A DNA stretch of 64,000 nt, taken from contig NC_058339.1 in NCBI RefSeq assembly GCF_905475395.1, forward strand, positions 35,225,172-35,289,171, read 5' to 3'. A model generated the notes under the pieces. That model did not search any database. It was not told where the DNA came from and worked only from the letters and a program-made list of their open reading frames with translations. Position 1 is the first letter of the stretch. The number at the start of each line of letters is the position of its first letter. The position numbers and the translations under genes are program-made. The stretch comes from Chrysoperla carnea (lineage: Eukaryota; Arthropoda; Insecta; Neuroptera; Chrysopidae). This document shows, piece by piece, positions 11,501 through 24,189 of this stretch.

Positions 11501-14500
11501 TAGTTAAATCGTTTGATGAGAAACATAAAAGATCCGAATTCAATTCTACAACTCTGTACTTTGTCACTTTTTTCTTTTTATTCAAAATAATTCAGAATGT
11601 TTCATATCGAAGTATAACAATCATGTTTTGCAGTATAAAAGCCATCAGCTTCCGGACTACAAATAGCCAGTGTAATATTACTAAGAAGTAAAAGTATTTC
11701 GGACATTCCATTTGGTACTATAAATACTGATTTATAAAAAAAAAATATTTAAAAAAAAGTTCTTTAATGAGTCATCAACCAGCAAGCAATAAAAAATAAA
11801 TTGTATTAAGATGGTTGTTTGGTTACCTTTTGAATCTGACTCTGACTCTGTGTGTCTCTGACAATGTTCTTGCTTCCAAGTTGCTGATTAATATTTTGTA
11901 CCCAAACACAAGTATATGAGTGAGTGTGTCTGTGAGGAAGAACTTGTTTAAAATGCATATGACATCACATTCATCAGTTAAAAATTGCTTAAGTATTATT
12001 TATATTTATAAAAAAAAAATGAACATCGTTTACCTTTAATAAATGTAAAGGTTTGTTTACACTACATTAAAAGATAATCATGACGTAAGACTGTTATGGG
12101 AAAATCACTAATGACGTCAAACAGTTTTAAGCAAGCTTAAATCAAAAACAGCAGTTTTAACACTTCATTCATACATTTGAACAGTATTGTTGTAAAACAC
12201 AGTCTGTTATCGCAGTTCTATTTTAAGGCACTAGTTATTGCATTTTGCCTTTTCGTTGGTTTAAAACGTATTGGAAAGGCCAAAAAGTTCGAAAAGTAGG
12301 TACACTACAACTTTCTACAGCCGGACCAATCCAGCACAGTCGAGTCCTCTTGTGAGGAAATGGGCCGAAAATTGCAGCCGCACATTTCACAATGTCCTTC
12401 AATCGTCTCGGATCTCTAGTCAACCGTCTACAATCTTTTTAAGCACTTTGATAACTTTTTTACGAGTAAAACCTTCGCCAATCAAGACCAATTAAAACGT
12501 CCCTCGTCGACTTCATCGAATCCCGAGATATTACAGTTTACACAACCTAATAATTTATAACAGTTTAATCCGATCTTTATCGATATTGAAAACTCTAAGG
12601 ATTTACCTCAAATATTTTAAGAAATTGTCAAAATGATGACATTACCAACAGAGTTTATCTCGGTTGAATATGGCCTCAAGAAAATTTTTAATGAGATATG
12701 AGAAAACTGTCTCATATTATTTTAAGGGGACCCTTATTTTAATATGTCTATTAAAGAGATGAAAAAATACTTTAAACAGTACGAATCTACCTTTATACTA
12801 TTATCAACCGTTTGAAAAAAGTTCCTTCCATTTGTAAGAAATTCTTAGAAAACGTTGGTGTGACACAACTACAAATAAAAACAGTATCGTCATCATAATT
12901 CTCACATAGCCACAATTTCCAATTTATTATTATTAATAAAATATCAACTCTTGTATATTGTTCTCATAAATATTATTTTCTGTTAATTTGTGTTCACAAT
13001 AATTATCATTTATCAACAAGCTAATAATAAAATTATCCGTTTTATATTGAATTTTATTCGCTTAGCATTCCGTACCAAGTTAGAAAGTAATAATAATTCA
13101 CAGTAATTGTCTCTCCCTCCTTAAAAATGAAATACATTTTAAGCTTTAAACTCATGCGAAAAGTCGAAGAAGTTAATATCAATCATTGAATCTTATTTGT
13201 ATTTTGAGTCAATAATATTTCTGGGTCCAATGGAATGATTATGATTATAATAATAAGCATAAAAGCTATTATGCTCAACCTACTGATGCTCAGTTTTTCC
13301 CAATTTTTCCTTAAGGTGTCTTTATAATACCTACCATCATATTTTCAACTATTTATCAACAATTATTTGAAGTTTTACTTTAATCATTCAAAATCATTTA
13401 AGCTTTTTTTTATTTCTCTAGTAATATCGTGAACGTGTTAAAGCAAATAAAATGTTAGAATATGCAACCATGAAACATAACATAACGCCGACTACACACT
13501 TAACACATGTTTTAAAAACATGAATATATGAAATTTATACAAATAAAATGTATTTATTCAATAAAATTGTTTGTTATTGAGGTAATAAACAGAGCATAGC
13601 AAATCAATTAGACAATTAGAAATTATATTGATGAATATTTAATTTGTATATTATACATTATTAGATTTATATATGTTATATTAATAAAGATTTTAATTAT
13701 TAATTATCAATAATTTTAAATAAATACGAATATATAAATATATACACGTACACGCATTTCCCATGTATCGAAAACTCATTTAATTGATTTTCGTGCCCAA
13801 GTATAAAATATCTACAGATCACTGTTAATGTGGTTATAATTATTTTTTATTGAATATTTAATGATGATTTTACATTGAAGGGCAATTTTCTGTAACAAGA
13901 AAACTCTTGAACGATTAACTTGCAGAAAGTACAAAAAAGATTTTATTCTATTCCCTATTCATTGCTTTAAATAACTGCCGTATTTGCCAAGAAAAAAACT
14001 AGCCTTTTTATTTTTTTATTTTTCTAGTATTTCTGAGTGATAAAAGAATAATTTTTTTGAAAAACTCATGGAGCGATTTATTAAATTCAAGAACTTGAAA
14101 CCTCTTTTATATTTCTACTCCAGAAAAGCTTGTTCAAGTTATATCTTTCTGCATTGAGGTTATCTCGTTAACGAACCAATTTATGTAAATGGATCAATCT
14201 TATGGCTAGGCGTAAATGTAAAAGATAATGTTAACAATTTTTTTCACCATTTATTTCTCTAAACGCTTGTTTTTTCAAATTTATTTCTCTAAACTATTGT
14301 TTTTTCAAAAACTAGATACAAAATTCACATTACGAACGTGTTTATACAGTTTAATTAATCGGAAAATGATGTACCGATGTATCAAGTACGTCACCAGAAC
14401 ATCGGCATAAATAGGGAATATTCATGTATTTTTTTTACATTTTAAATTCATTGTTTACATCATTATAACAAAGTAAAAAATATAAATACTGCTTAAAAAT

Positions 14501-15700
14501 GTTGTAATTAAGTGTAAAAAAATATTAAAAATACATTATAATTTTGAGATATTTAAACGCAGTTTTTTGTAGCTCTCTGTTGATGACGTATAGGTACGTG
14601 ATCTGTCAATTGATGACAGTTCAATGTATAATTTACACTTTAAAAAAATGAATTTACAACACAGAATTTACACTCGTTATTATTAAGTTTTCTAATAAAA
14701 AGCCGTAGAATAGTATAGTTTAATGATAAACCATATAAAATGTAAGTAATTAATATCATACAGCATGTCAACAAATTTGACAAGCCCGTACTAAGATGTC
14801 ACGTCTGTATAAAAATTTGAATTTCCGTTTCAGAAATTTTTAAATGCCCTCACTGAATTTGTACTTTTATTAATTAATTTTAAGTAATTAAAAAGGATGT
14901 TAATTACTAAAATAATGGTTTAGTTGAAATGTCCAGTCATTAAAGTTACGGAAGAAAAATATTTGAGCCAAATTTAAATTTCATGAATATTCCCTATTGG
15001 TGTTCAAACTTTCTGGGTGGCAAGGAAATATAAATTCCTTGACATATAAAATAATTCATTGATATAAATAAAAATAATTCATTACAATAAACCTCAGTAT
15101 AAACATTATTATTGTTACATCATCAGTAAAGTATAATTAAAAAACAAAAGCAGATCATCATCAATATTAAAATGTCACATTCCAAATATTCTGTTATGAA
15201 TATGTATATGAAATCAGCAACAATAACAACTACAAAACCACACACTAGACTTATTTAAAATAACAATTAAAATGATTACACAAAATAGATGAATATGTTA
15301 AGATAAAATAAAATAATAAAAGAAATTCTGGTAACGACATTTTTGATATATTAAATAATAAATACAACATTAAAACTAAAATAAGAGAACCTCTATATAC
15401 ACGATTTTCATTAAAAAGGTAACACTAAATAAATACCATATTTTGTCAAAATAGTGTATTAAAAAACTCTCAAAACTAATTCTCAAAATATAGTGGATGA
15501 AAAGTAATTCTGAAAATGCAAGAAAGGTAAAAACGTTTTCTTCAAATTTGAAAGAAGGTAAAACGGTTTCAACAGGTCTTGGAAGTATATCACTTATAAG
15601 AGACTGACTTAGTTACAAGACACTACGTAATTAAACATTCTACCCACGTAGAATTATTGGTGTAAATTGTTTTAATTAAGATTAATTAATTCATATCTTA
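8591..15700. other. Long gene-poor AT-rich stretch
   Basis: I recognise no gene or RNA here. Two patches are GC-richer than the surroundings: about 11370-11560 (an open + frame containing KWRKPKTAELTKIV) and about 12235-12530 (overlapping open frames on both strands). Neither resembles a family I know, and neither has convincing splice sites. The rest is A/T-rich with scattered short inverted repeats. Confidence 0.4.
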
Positions 15701-15805
15701 TCAAAATGGAGACATATTTTCTACACCTTGAATTTGACCTTCATTTTCGGTATTTGATTTTAAAATAACCTCGGGTTCATTACGGCTAAGAGATAGAAGA
15801 CCATC

Positions 15806-18409
15806 CTAAAATTAAATAAAAAAGGGAATCTATTTTCTTCGAAAATCTAATAAATTATGCAAAATATAATTGTAAGAGACATTGAAGCAAGCTTTGACTT
15901 TGACACTTTGACACGTGATTTTGATAAGAAAACTAACGGAGATAAGACTATTTGAGTCTCGAACCAATTTCTAATTTAAAATGTTCTTTTCTCTTTTATC
16001 AACAGTAAGCCTCAGGTGAGTTTTAGTTGATTCGGAAGATCATAGTCAAATTCTAGGACAACAACGTCTTTCAATCAAAACTTTTTAACAAAATTTTTCT
16101 GTATTTTACTACCCTACAAGATTTTTACATCTATCGATTAAAATAGTCCACCGTACCGTGAATACAGATTAATTCTTCTAACCGTTTTTAAAGAATTGTC
16201 TGCCTATAGAGGTGTGTGTGTGTGGCGCTAAAATCAGATATTTAGTTTTGGTTCATTTCTGTGGTACATGCATAGCATGTTCTTAATAATATATTTATAT
16301 ACAAACAGATTGTACATGTATGTACGTATATATGTATTTATGTATATATGTATATGTGATGTGATAAGAGTCTATTCAACTATACAATAATTTGTATGTT
16401 ATTAAAGTATAACAAATGTACTATGAATGTATATGTTTTTATATAATACAACCTTTGATTGCCGGGTTCACTGCAACTTACTTTGATTACAATCATATTA
16501 TATGATGTATATTTCAAATATACAGACTGATTCAATAATAATGCACTTATCAACTTGGTACATGGGTTCCTTGTATCAATAAAGTTGGAATGATTATTTA
16601 GTTTAAGAATTTTCATTTTCGAGATACAGGATGAAAATGTTTCAAGACAAAAATATAACAATAGAAAAGTTGTATAAACTGCAGATGAAGTGTCGAAGCA
16701 TATTAACTAAAGTTGAAATCAGGAAAGAAATATATATAAAAAAATTTGGAATTGATAAGGAATGTTTGATATAATTTTAAAATAATAAAATATTATCTCT
16801 GTCTTTTTATTCTATCGATCAGTTTGCGTAGAATTTGTAGAAGCCGCAAAAATACCCGTAGCAAAAAGCAGGCTTTAGATAAATGATATAAGCTATAATA
16901 GTAATTTACTTTCTTTTTATTTATAGTCAATTTTATTACAAATGGATCGATTTACAAAATTCGCTACGATTTTTGCCAATTTTGGTGCTTAATGTAAAAA
17001 AAAAAACTAAACCGACTACTTTTAAATCATCGTAAGCCAACGAAAAAAAGTCATAGCGAATTTTTTTCATAATAAGTAATTATCCCACCTTCCGTTCTAT
17101 TAAAAAAATATAAATTTGCATCTACCTGCTATCCCGAACAGGGCATCCGTATTATAGACGTCTTGAACTAAAACAAAAAATTTCATCCCTTTATCTTTAA
17201 CCGTTTGGGAGTAATTTTTTCCCAACACTGTATATAAAATTTATTTTAAGTTATATGTATATTAAAACTTCTATTATGTTCTTAAAATATACGTCTCACC
17301 CATTTACATTTTGGATAATATATGTCTCTCTCATTAAGTGGTAACATCTTTTTGGACAATGTGTCTCCCATTAACGTGGTAAAATCTTCTTCAACAACCC
17401 TATATACTAATGCACATACCATCTTTAAAGAGATAATATTTGTATACGATATACCAAATATCTTCTTACTTGACTTCACTGTACTATGTATTATATATAA
17501 TTTTATTATGATTACTATTGCAATGTTTAGTATATTTAACCCTTAACACACATTATCTCTTGACAATTTTCATGAGATCTAATCTTCAATTATTAATAAA
17601 GAACTCAAACAAGGTGCTGCAAAAATCAACTTTCGAAATTCCCTGATGTTTCCCGATTTTCCAGTGCAATTTATTACCCAGACAGATAAAAGCTACATTA
17701 AAGTTTTTCACCTTTAGTAGAATTCTATAATTGAATATTTTGCCTCTGAAATGGGCTTTTTTTTTTATCGCAGGTCACGAATCCGGTGTTAAAATTGAAC
17801 AATATCAACCTCGAGTACGGAATTCATGTCGTTTTTGGTCAAAAATCCTTTTTTTCTGGGAAAATTTAAATATAAATATATTAGTGCTATAATTTCTCCT
17901 GGGGGTTTTTATCACTAATCACAAATCCAGGGGGGGGGGGTAAATTTAACAATACTACACTCCAATATGAAATAAGGGCTATTTTTTTGACAAAAAAACT
18001 CACTGGTTAAAACCGATGATTCAAATCAAAAAAAATTTTGAAATCAGTGCTGTCTGACAGGTTTTTACCATTTTACAGTATTTTCCGGCTTATTTATTCG
18101 ACTATATGTTTCATTTACAATTCTTGAAACTTGAGGGTTAAAAGATATATCAGTACAAACAACAAGATACATAATAATTTCAAGTACACACACACTACTC
18201 CCATTAAAACATTAACTAATCAACTAGTTTAGTTATTAATACCCTAAATAAGTATACTAACTGTAGGAGAGACTGTTATACCTTGGATCACAATTTATAT
18301 GTCTCGAACCACGCGTAGTATTAAACAGTCATTTTAGAACGGCTAGAAATCAATGAGGCTGTTGACCGAGTCGTGCCTAAAAGGCACCGAGCACTTTTTT
18401 ATAACCGAG
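15806..18409. other. Non-coding stretch with degenerate tandem units
   Basis: No gene is recognised. Around 17765-18000 two imperfect units follow one another. Each carries a TTTTTATC(G/A)C block, an AATCC(G/A)G block and a long T-rich GGTCAAAAA or TTGACAAAAAA block. The second contains an 11-base G run ending at 17940. Small TG-rich microsatellites occur near 16213 and 16320-16355. Confidence 0.4.
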
Positions 18410-18690
18410 AACTTCAAGTGGTGATCCGTTTAGGTGGCATTGTAGCACCAAAACGGATGAACCGATTTTGATATTTTTTTGTTTCGATTGAAAGGATATT
18501 TAATGGAAAGTGTTCTAGAATGCGAGTTTAGAGTTCCGTATCCGGCACAACTAAAAAATAGGCCATGATCCTCAAAATCGGTTCAGTTTGGAGGAAGCTT
18601 TAAGGAAAAAGGTAATTTAATGGAACGTTCTTAGGTCTGTTTTAAATTTGAGTTTAGGGTTCCATACCCGAAAAATTTATCGGGTTTTTT
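18410..18690 (+). repeat. Repeat family A, degraded copy
   Basis: Recognisable blocks are AACGGATGAACCGATTTTGA, two GGATATTTAATGGAAAGTGT / GGTAATTTAATGGAACGTTC units and GGGTTCCATACCCGAAAAA, ending in TTATCGGG. The left terminus and microsatellite are replaced by unrelated sequence. Confidence 0.65.
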
Positions 18691-20309
18691 TTTAATTTTG
18701 TATATTTCAGTTTTTATTCAATTATTATCTTTTTTCGCAACTGAAGCTTTTATTGCAACTAAATTTTAAAGCTGTTATCCACAACCGAATGATCTGAAAT
18801 TTTGAAATCGCGCATAGTTTGGATGAAAATGCCTGGTTAAAAAGTGACGTCATTCTACGTCAACTATGACTGATTCAGCAAGATGGGCGGATTAGCATAC
18901 ATTAAACAATATAAGATTCTGTATACAAAAATTACATATTTGACAGATAGTGTCTTGCTTCCGTCTATAGCTCATAGCGTTAACGGTCAGTTTAACGGTC
19001 AGGGAGCCAGAAACTCTTAATATATTCGAATGTAGATTAAGAAATAAATAAGGATTAAAAATAATGCTGTGGGTGGCCTCTATTATAGACATGATATGAG
19101 AAACGGAGGTTAAAGTTTGTAAAGTTTTTAATGTAAAAGTTTGCGGCGCTGCGAAGAATTTCCATTTTTCTTTTCTGTTATCATCATACAGTTACTGTTT
19201 TGTATATTTCAATATCTCAAGAAACTCTAAGATACATTATAATCAAGGTACAACACTTTACCATATATGATAAACTCACAAGTTATATTGTAACTCGCTT
19301 AGTTTAAACTTAGCTGTTAACTATAACTACAAGTAAAACATATTTTATAACAACATTATGTTACTATACATAACATGTTTACTTAAATTTTAGTGTAGAT
19401 AATAATTTTCTAAATAATATTATATATTTCAACATAGATTTCAAATGAAATATAAAATTATATCTAATTTATCTAAATTTCATATCATATCATCATGATT
19501 TTAGTTTTGATAGATTTTGTCAAAATTCATACCTAAAAGTTATTTTAATTATGTTAATTAATATTCTACAGAGGACTGTTGGAGACCTGTGATTATGTTC
19601 AATCGTTAATGCTTATAATAATAAAGCCACTACGTGGGTTTTGTATTTTAAGTAAATAAAATAAGTATTATTTTATGCATAAAATATTATAAACTCTCAC
19701 TAATTGAAAAATAAATACTGAACGAAACGACCTTTACGACCCCGACATCAAGTAACTGATGTAATGTTCAAAAAAACCAGAACCGATGTAGCTACGAAAC
19801 AAGAATGATCGAATTTTCTTGGTTATAAAATGACAAATACAAAGAGTTATTATGGTTTCACAGAAACATTAAGAAATTGGAGTTTTGACCAGCATGCATT
19901 TTAACAACTCAGTTTACTGTTTTCGTGGTCATTGTTTTTGAAATTGAAGCCGTTTAACTTACACATTATTGATATTATTTTTTCAAAATTTTCCAATATA
20001 TACTCCTTCTTAGCTGGTTTTAAATAATTTCGGAAATGGTAGGTTTTCAAGATAAAATTTCAATCTCATACCAGTTAGATAAACCTTCCTTTCGAGAATA
20101 AACCTTTCTTCATACACCTAGTGTACTAGAGGTCTATTATGAGAAATGAATCTCTGAAAAAATTATCAAAAACTAATATTATTCCATAATGAGTAAATCA
20201 TAAGTGCTTATAGCTCTAGAAATTTAATTTTTTTGATATATAATCGTTTGAAGTTAGGTCTATGTGTAATAGCGATGTTATTAAGGAGGGTGACTCGCCA
20301 GTAATAGAA
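18691..20309. other. AT-rich non-coding stretch
   Basis: No gene, RNA gene or further repeat copy recognised. Confidence 0.4.
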
Positions 20310-20826
20310 AACAAGTGAAAACAAACAATTGACTGAGTTAATTGTTGAAATACCATTTATAGACAGTGTTGATTACTCTATCACATTACACATATACACT
20401 TATACATGTCACACATACATAACTGATAATACCATATTAATACATACTATAAAATTTGCATCTAATGTGTGCCCTCATGAGTAAACAGTGATGTTTACAA
20501 AAAAAATGTTTCAAAAAAAAGTTGTTTATTCGTTTATAAGGAACATTTTTTACATTTAAACTTTTGTTCTATTTCTAACGGTTTAGAAGATGTATCCTAC
20601 GGACCATAGATCCAAATGACCAATGTTGCTCATTTACGAACTCGATCTCCTGAGTGCGCTGTAAAAATTTCAGCTTGATATCTTTTTTCTTTTTTGAGTT
20701 ATCGTGTTCACAGACGGACGGACGGGCGGGCAACCGAAAATGGACTAATTAGATGATTCTATGAACACCTATAATAAAATTTTTTTCGCAGCATCCATAT
20801 TTTTAACCGTTACAAACTTGGTTACT
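20310..20826 (+). repeat. Repeat family B, near-complete copy
   Basis: Begins AACAAGTGAAAA with the hairpin at 20324-20346, and is closely similar to the copy at 1110-1602 over its first 200 bases (CATACATAACTGATAAT, TGTGCCCTCATGAGTAAACA). It keeps the GACGGACGGACGGGCGGGC stretch and the ATGGACTAATTAGATGATTC block. It stops after the CCGTTACAAACTTGG block, lacking the TATACC terminus. Confidence 0.75.
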
Positions 20827-21000
20827 GTATGGAATCAAAAAAAACCAGCGAAAGTAAAATTTTACGCTACGGAACTATACAAAAATGCAACTTATAAAAG
20901 ACAATAAATAAAATCTATTATAATTAATGTGTCTACTGAACTTCCAAGGTTATGTTAAAAAATTTTTTTCTTAAAACAACCAATAAAACACAAACATTCT

Positions 21001-21582
21001 AGTCTAGGAGCCAGTGACAGATTTTCACGACCAAGTCCCTCCCAATCAAAAATTTGTGAAATGCATTAGGGATTTATACTACGAATACTCGCGACCGTCA
21101 GCTGCGACTCCGTGGGTGGGGCGGGCAGTGGCAGCCTCCCACGCATGGAGGAAAAAAAAATCTTTTCAGTCATTTCCTCCCATTTGAAAATTTGTCAGAT
21201 TATAGTTTACCTAGTATTTTAAAGAAAAAACAAAGTCAGCTGACCATAACATGGTGGATTATATATCAGCTGGCTGCTTGAACATGAAAAAAAAAATTTA
21301 TATTTTCAATGATTTCCTCTCAACTAAAAATTTACCTGGTGGTCGTTTATATGCTACTATGAATGAAAATTAATGTCAGCTTGCTATATCTAAGTGGAAA
21401 GTTTGTCAGCTGGTACCTTCAAAGGTGTAATGCAGCAACATCGATCACCTACTGTATCTTATCAGCTGACGACTTTTCCCTTGACTTACAGCTAGCTGAT
21501 TTTTTTCATTATTTACTAGAGCATATTAACAATCATCCTATAAATTTTCGTTCGGGAGAAAATAACGTATCTTAAGTTATTC
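21001..21582 (+). repeat. Left terminal inverted repeat of the 2.1-kb element
   Basis: Pairs with 22538-23118. It contains a spaced series of TCAGCTG-type motifs: GTCAGCTG at 21097, GTCAGCTGAC at 21235, TCAGCTGG at 21266, GTCAGCTTG at 21375, GTCAGCTGG at 21405 and TCAGCTGAC at 21462. A 70-codon open frame inside each arm (21363-21575 and its mirror) is the same sequence read twice, differing in one Ser/Pro codon; it is probably not a gene. Confidence 0.85.
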
Positions 21583-21741
21583 TTTCTTTCTATATCGCAG
21601 CCATGACTGCGCACAAAGGCCCTTTGTTGTGTATAGCGCATGTAGAAGATTTTCGGTAGAAAAAAAAGACTCGAGGAGAAAGTGAAACGTGTTTAGTCGA
21701 CAAGAGTGTTAGTATAGTCACAGTTCGGTAAAAAAATAAAC

Positions 21742-22458
21742 ATGTCTAATGTAATACCTTTTTGTGTCTTTTGCAAAAAAACTAATGCTCAGTTAAAATT
21801 ATTTAGCGAAGATCAATTAAATAAGTGCAGAAATGTATTGGCAATACGAAATGCTAATAATTTAAGTGGTCACGATACTGTGCTTCCTACACAACCAAAC
21901 AATTTTCAGTTGTATCACAGTGATTGTTATCGACGCTACACAGCCTTGCCGCCAAAATATAGAAAAAAAAGAACGACATCAGAAGACACACCTTCTTCAA
22001 CATTACCGTATGTTTATAGATTTGATATTATTTCTTTAAATTATCTCGATTATAAATTTATATTAATTTAATGTAAGAAAAAGTATAATGTAGTAATATA
22101 ATATTTGCCTCATGAACGATATCACTACTACTATAGTTTTGAACTAGGAAATTACACTATAGACTCATTCTACACTAAGCGTATATACACTATACACACT
22201 TTTTAGTCAAGAAGTATGTGTATATGTACGCTGTAATGAAAATTAATAATAATATGTTACAATTAAGAATTAATAATTTTTTTTAGGCAAAACGAAGATG
22301 ACCTTCATGTAAGTGCAGGACCAAGTGGAATCACAAACACCGGTAATACACTGTCTGCCGAGGAAGCTGACGTTAATGTCGTTATCCCAGAGCTACAGGT
22401 TCCCGAAAATGTTGGCTTAGCTGCTGAAGCCGACATTCCTCCTGCCGATATTCATTAA
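21742..22458 (+). CDS. Small two-exon CxxC...HxxC protein inside the long-TIR element
   Basis: Exon 1 runs 21742-22007 (donor GTATGT) and exon 2 runs 22287-22458 (acceptor TTTTTTTTAG). Joining them keeps the frame and gives 145 residues ending in a stop. The N-terminal half has CVFC at residues 8-11 and an HSDCYRRY segment (His59, Cys62), a spacing that suggests a zinc-binding module. Similar CxxC...HxxCY N-termini are, from memory, common in uncharacterised insect proteins linked to mobile elements. The C-terminal half is acidic and low-complexity (Asp, Glu, Ala, Pro, Val) and looks disordered. No catalytic domain is present. The intron is typical in form, so the gene may be a captured host fragment or the remnant of a longer element protein. 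The intron-retained reading frame would stop at 22071 with 109 residues. Function unknown. Confidence 0.55.
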
Positions 22459-22537
22459 TTAATTCACTCATACCAACATTTTCTCCATTATTTAACTTTA
22501 AATTTGTTATCAAAACACTCAAATCAAGCATACTGCC

Positions 22538-23118
22538 GAATAACTTAAGATACGTTATTTTCTCCCGGACGAAAATTTATAGGATGATTGTTAATATGCT
22601 CTAGTAAATAATGAAAAAAATCAGCTAGCTGTAAGTCAAGGGAAAAGTCGTCAGCTGATAAGATACAGTAGGTGATCGATGTTGCTGCATTACACCTTTG
22701 AAGGTACCAGCTGACAAACTTTCCACTTAGATATAGCAAGCTGACATTAATTTTCATTCATAGTAGCATATAAACGACCACCAGGTAAATTTTTAGTTGA
22801 GAGGAAATCATTGAAAATATAAATTTTTTTTTTCATGTTCAAGCAGCCAGCTGATATATAATCCACCATGTTATGGTCAGCTGACTTTGTTTTTTCTTTA
22901 AAATACTAGGTAAACTATAATCTGACAAATTTTCAAATGGGAGGAAATGACTGAAAAGATTTTTTTTTCCTCCATGCGTGGGAGGCTGCCACTGCCCGCC
23001 CCACCCACGGAGTCGCAGCTGACGGTCGCGAGTATTCGTAGTATAAGTGCCTAATGCATTTTACGAAGTTTCACTCGAGAAGAAATAATTGACCAAAATT
23101 GTACCTGGCTCCTAGACT
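22538..23118 (-). repeat. Right terminal inverted repeat of the 2.1-kb element
   Basis: Reverse complement of 21001-21582, with very few differences over the inner 520 bases and over the outermost 14. The block between (about 23061-23104) is unrelated to its counterpart in the left arm. Confidence 0.85.
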
Positions 23119-23893
23119 ATTCATTTAAATGCTAAAGACCAACATAAACACTTAGTAAATAGTCAACGTTTACAGCCGGAGCACGGACATGAAACGGACT
23201 TTGCAATAATTTTTAAAATTTAATTTTTTTGAAAATAATTTGATTAAATCGGTTATAAGATACTTGATAGAGTTTAGTCTTGTTGTTATATAAGTTGTTC
23301 GTTCAATTTAAAAACATTTAAGTTCAAATAAAGTTTTAATTGAAATTTATATTGTGTGGGGGTTATTGAAATCCTAGTTAAATTCATTCTTTTATTGGTT
23401 TAAGAGTTGCATATTTACTTATGTGGAAGAGGTTAATGTACTAATTTAAAAATATATAAAATAAACATACATTATACGTATACTGATTTTCAATAAAATA
23501 GACCCTACGTCAATGAAAAACTTATAAAATGGATCTTTTAATTGATGCTCACTTTAATGCGCAAGTTGAGAAATCACATAAAGCAAAACTTTTTACTCTA
23601 TTTTCTTTCAGTTTTCAATTCTACAACGTGCATCCTTTAAAACGTAACGAATTCGGTAATGTTTTTTTAAAGATCTAAAAGTACAGTAAAACCTCAGTAG
23701 TTCTTATTTATGTAAAATCTCCTAAAACATTCTTTACTTAATTCATGATACCTAAATTACCTACAGTCAACTTTATCAAATGATTTAGATATTAGCAACA
23801 GATAAGAAGGAAAACTCACTGAATGTCACTGAATGTAGAAAGAGGATGCCCACAAAAATAAATAATCAAAATTCTCTGATAATTCCTGATTTT
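23119..23893. other. AT-rich non-coding stretch
   Basis: No gene or repeat recognised. Confidence 0.4.
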
Positions 23894-24088
23894 AACCCCC
23901 GACTAACAAAGAGAAGTATTATAAGTTTAGCGTATCAGTGTGTCTGTCTATAACATCGCAACTCCTTAACGGACGAAAATATTTTGATTTTTTTAGGTAA
24001 TTTGGTCGAGAGTATTCTTAGCTATGTTTCAAGTTAGACTTTACTTGAAAATGATCCGAGAAATCGTCCTTCGGGTGGGATTTCAGAC
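23894..24088 (+). repeat. Repeat family A, truncated copy
   Basis: Begins AACCCCCGACTAACAAAG, then a shortened GTGTGTCTGTCTATAACATC block, ACTCCTTAACGGACG, and one GTATTCTTAGCTATGTTTCA unit. The second internal unit and the right terminus are lost. Confidence 0.65.
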
Positions 24089-24189
24089 AATAATTGAGAA
24101 ACTATGCAACCAAATCATTTAAATGAAGCTTTAAGAATTTTAACGAAATTGAAGACAAAAATTTGTCTAGAATATATATTCACTAGAGT

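Larger units (their letters stand above)
21001..23118. mobile_element. Long-terminal-inverted-repeat transposon carrying a two-exon gene
   Basis: A 2.1-kb element bounded by AGTCTAGGAGCCAG and its reverse complement. The inverted repeats are 582 and 581 bp and almost identical apart from a block of about 45 bases near the outer ends. The unique centre of about 955 bp carries a short two-exon open reading frame (21742-22458). The flanks read TA on both sides (TA next to GTCTAGG), or alternatively ATTC on both sides, so the target duplication cannot be fixed. No transposase is visible, so the element is non-autonomous or the protein belongs to a poorly known class. The near-identity of the arms suggests recent insertion or gene conversion. 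Confidence 0.85.

Noticed and set aside
21363-21575. A 70-codon gene in each arm of the long-TIR element
   Set aside because: The two frames are the same inverted-repeat sequence read twice, with no domain or splice context.
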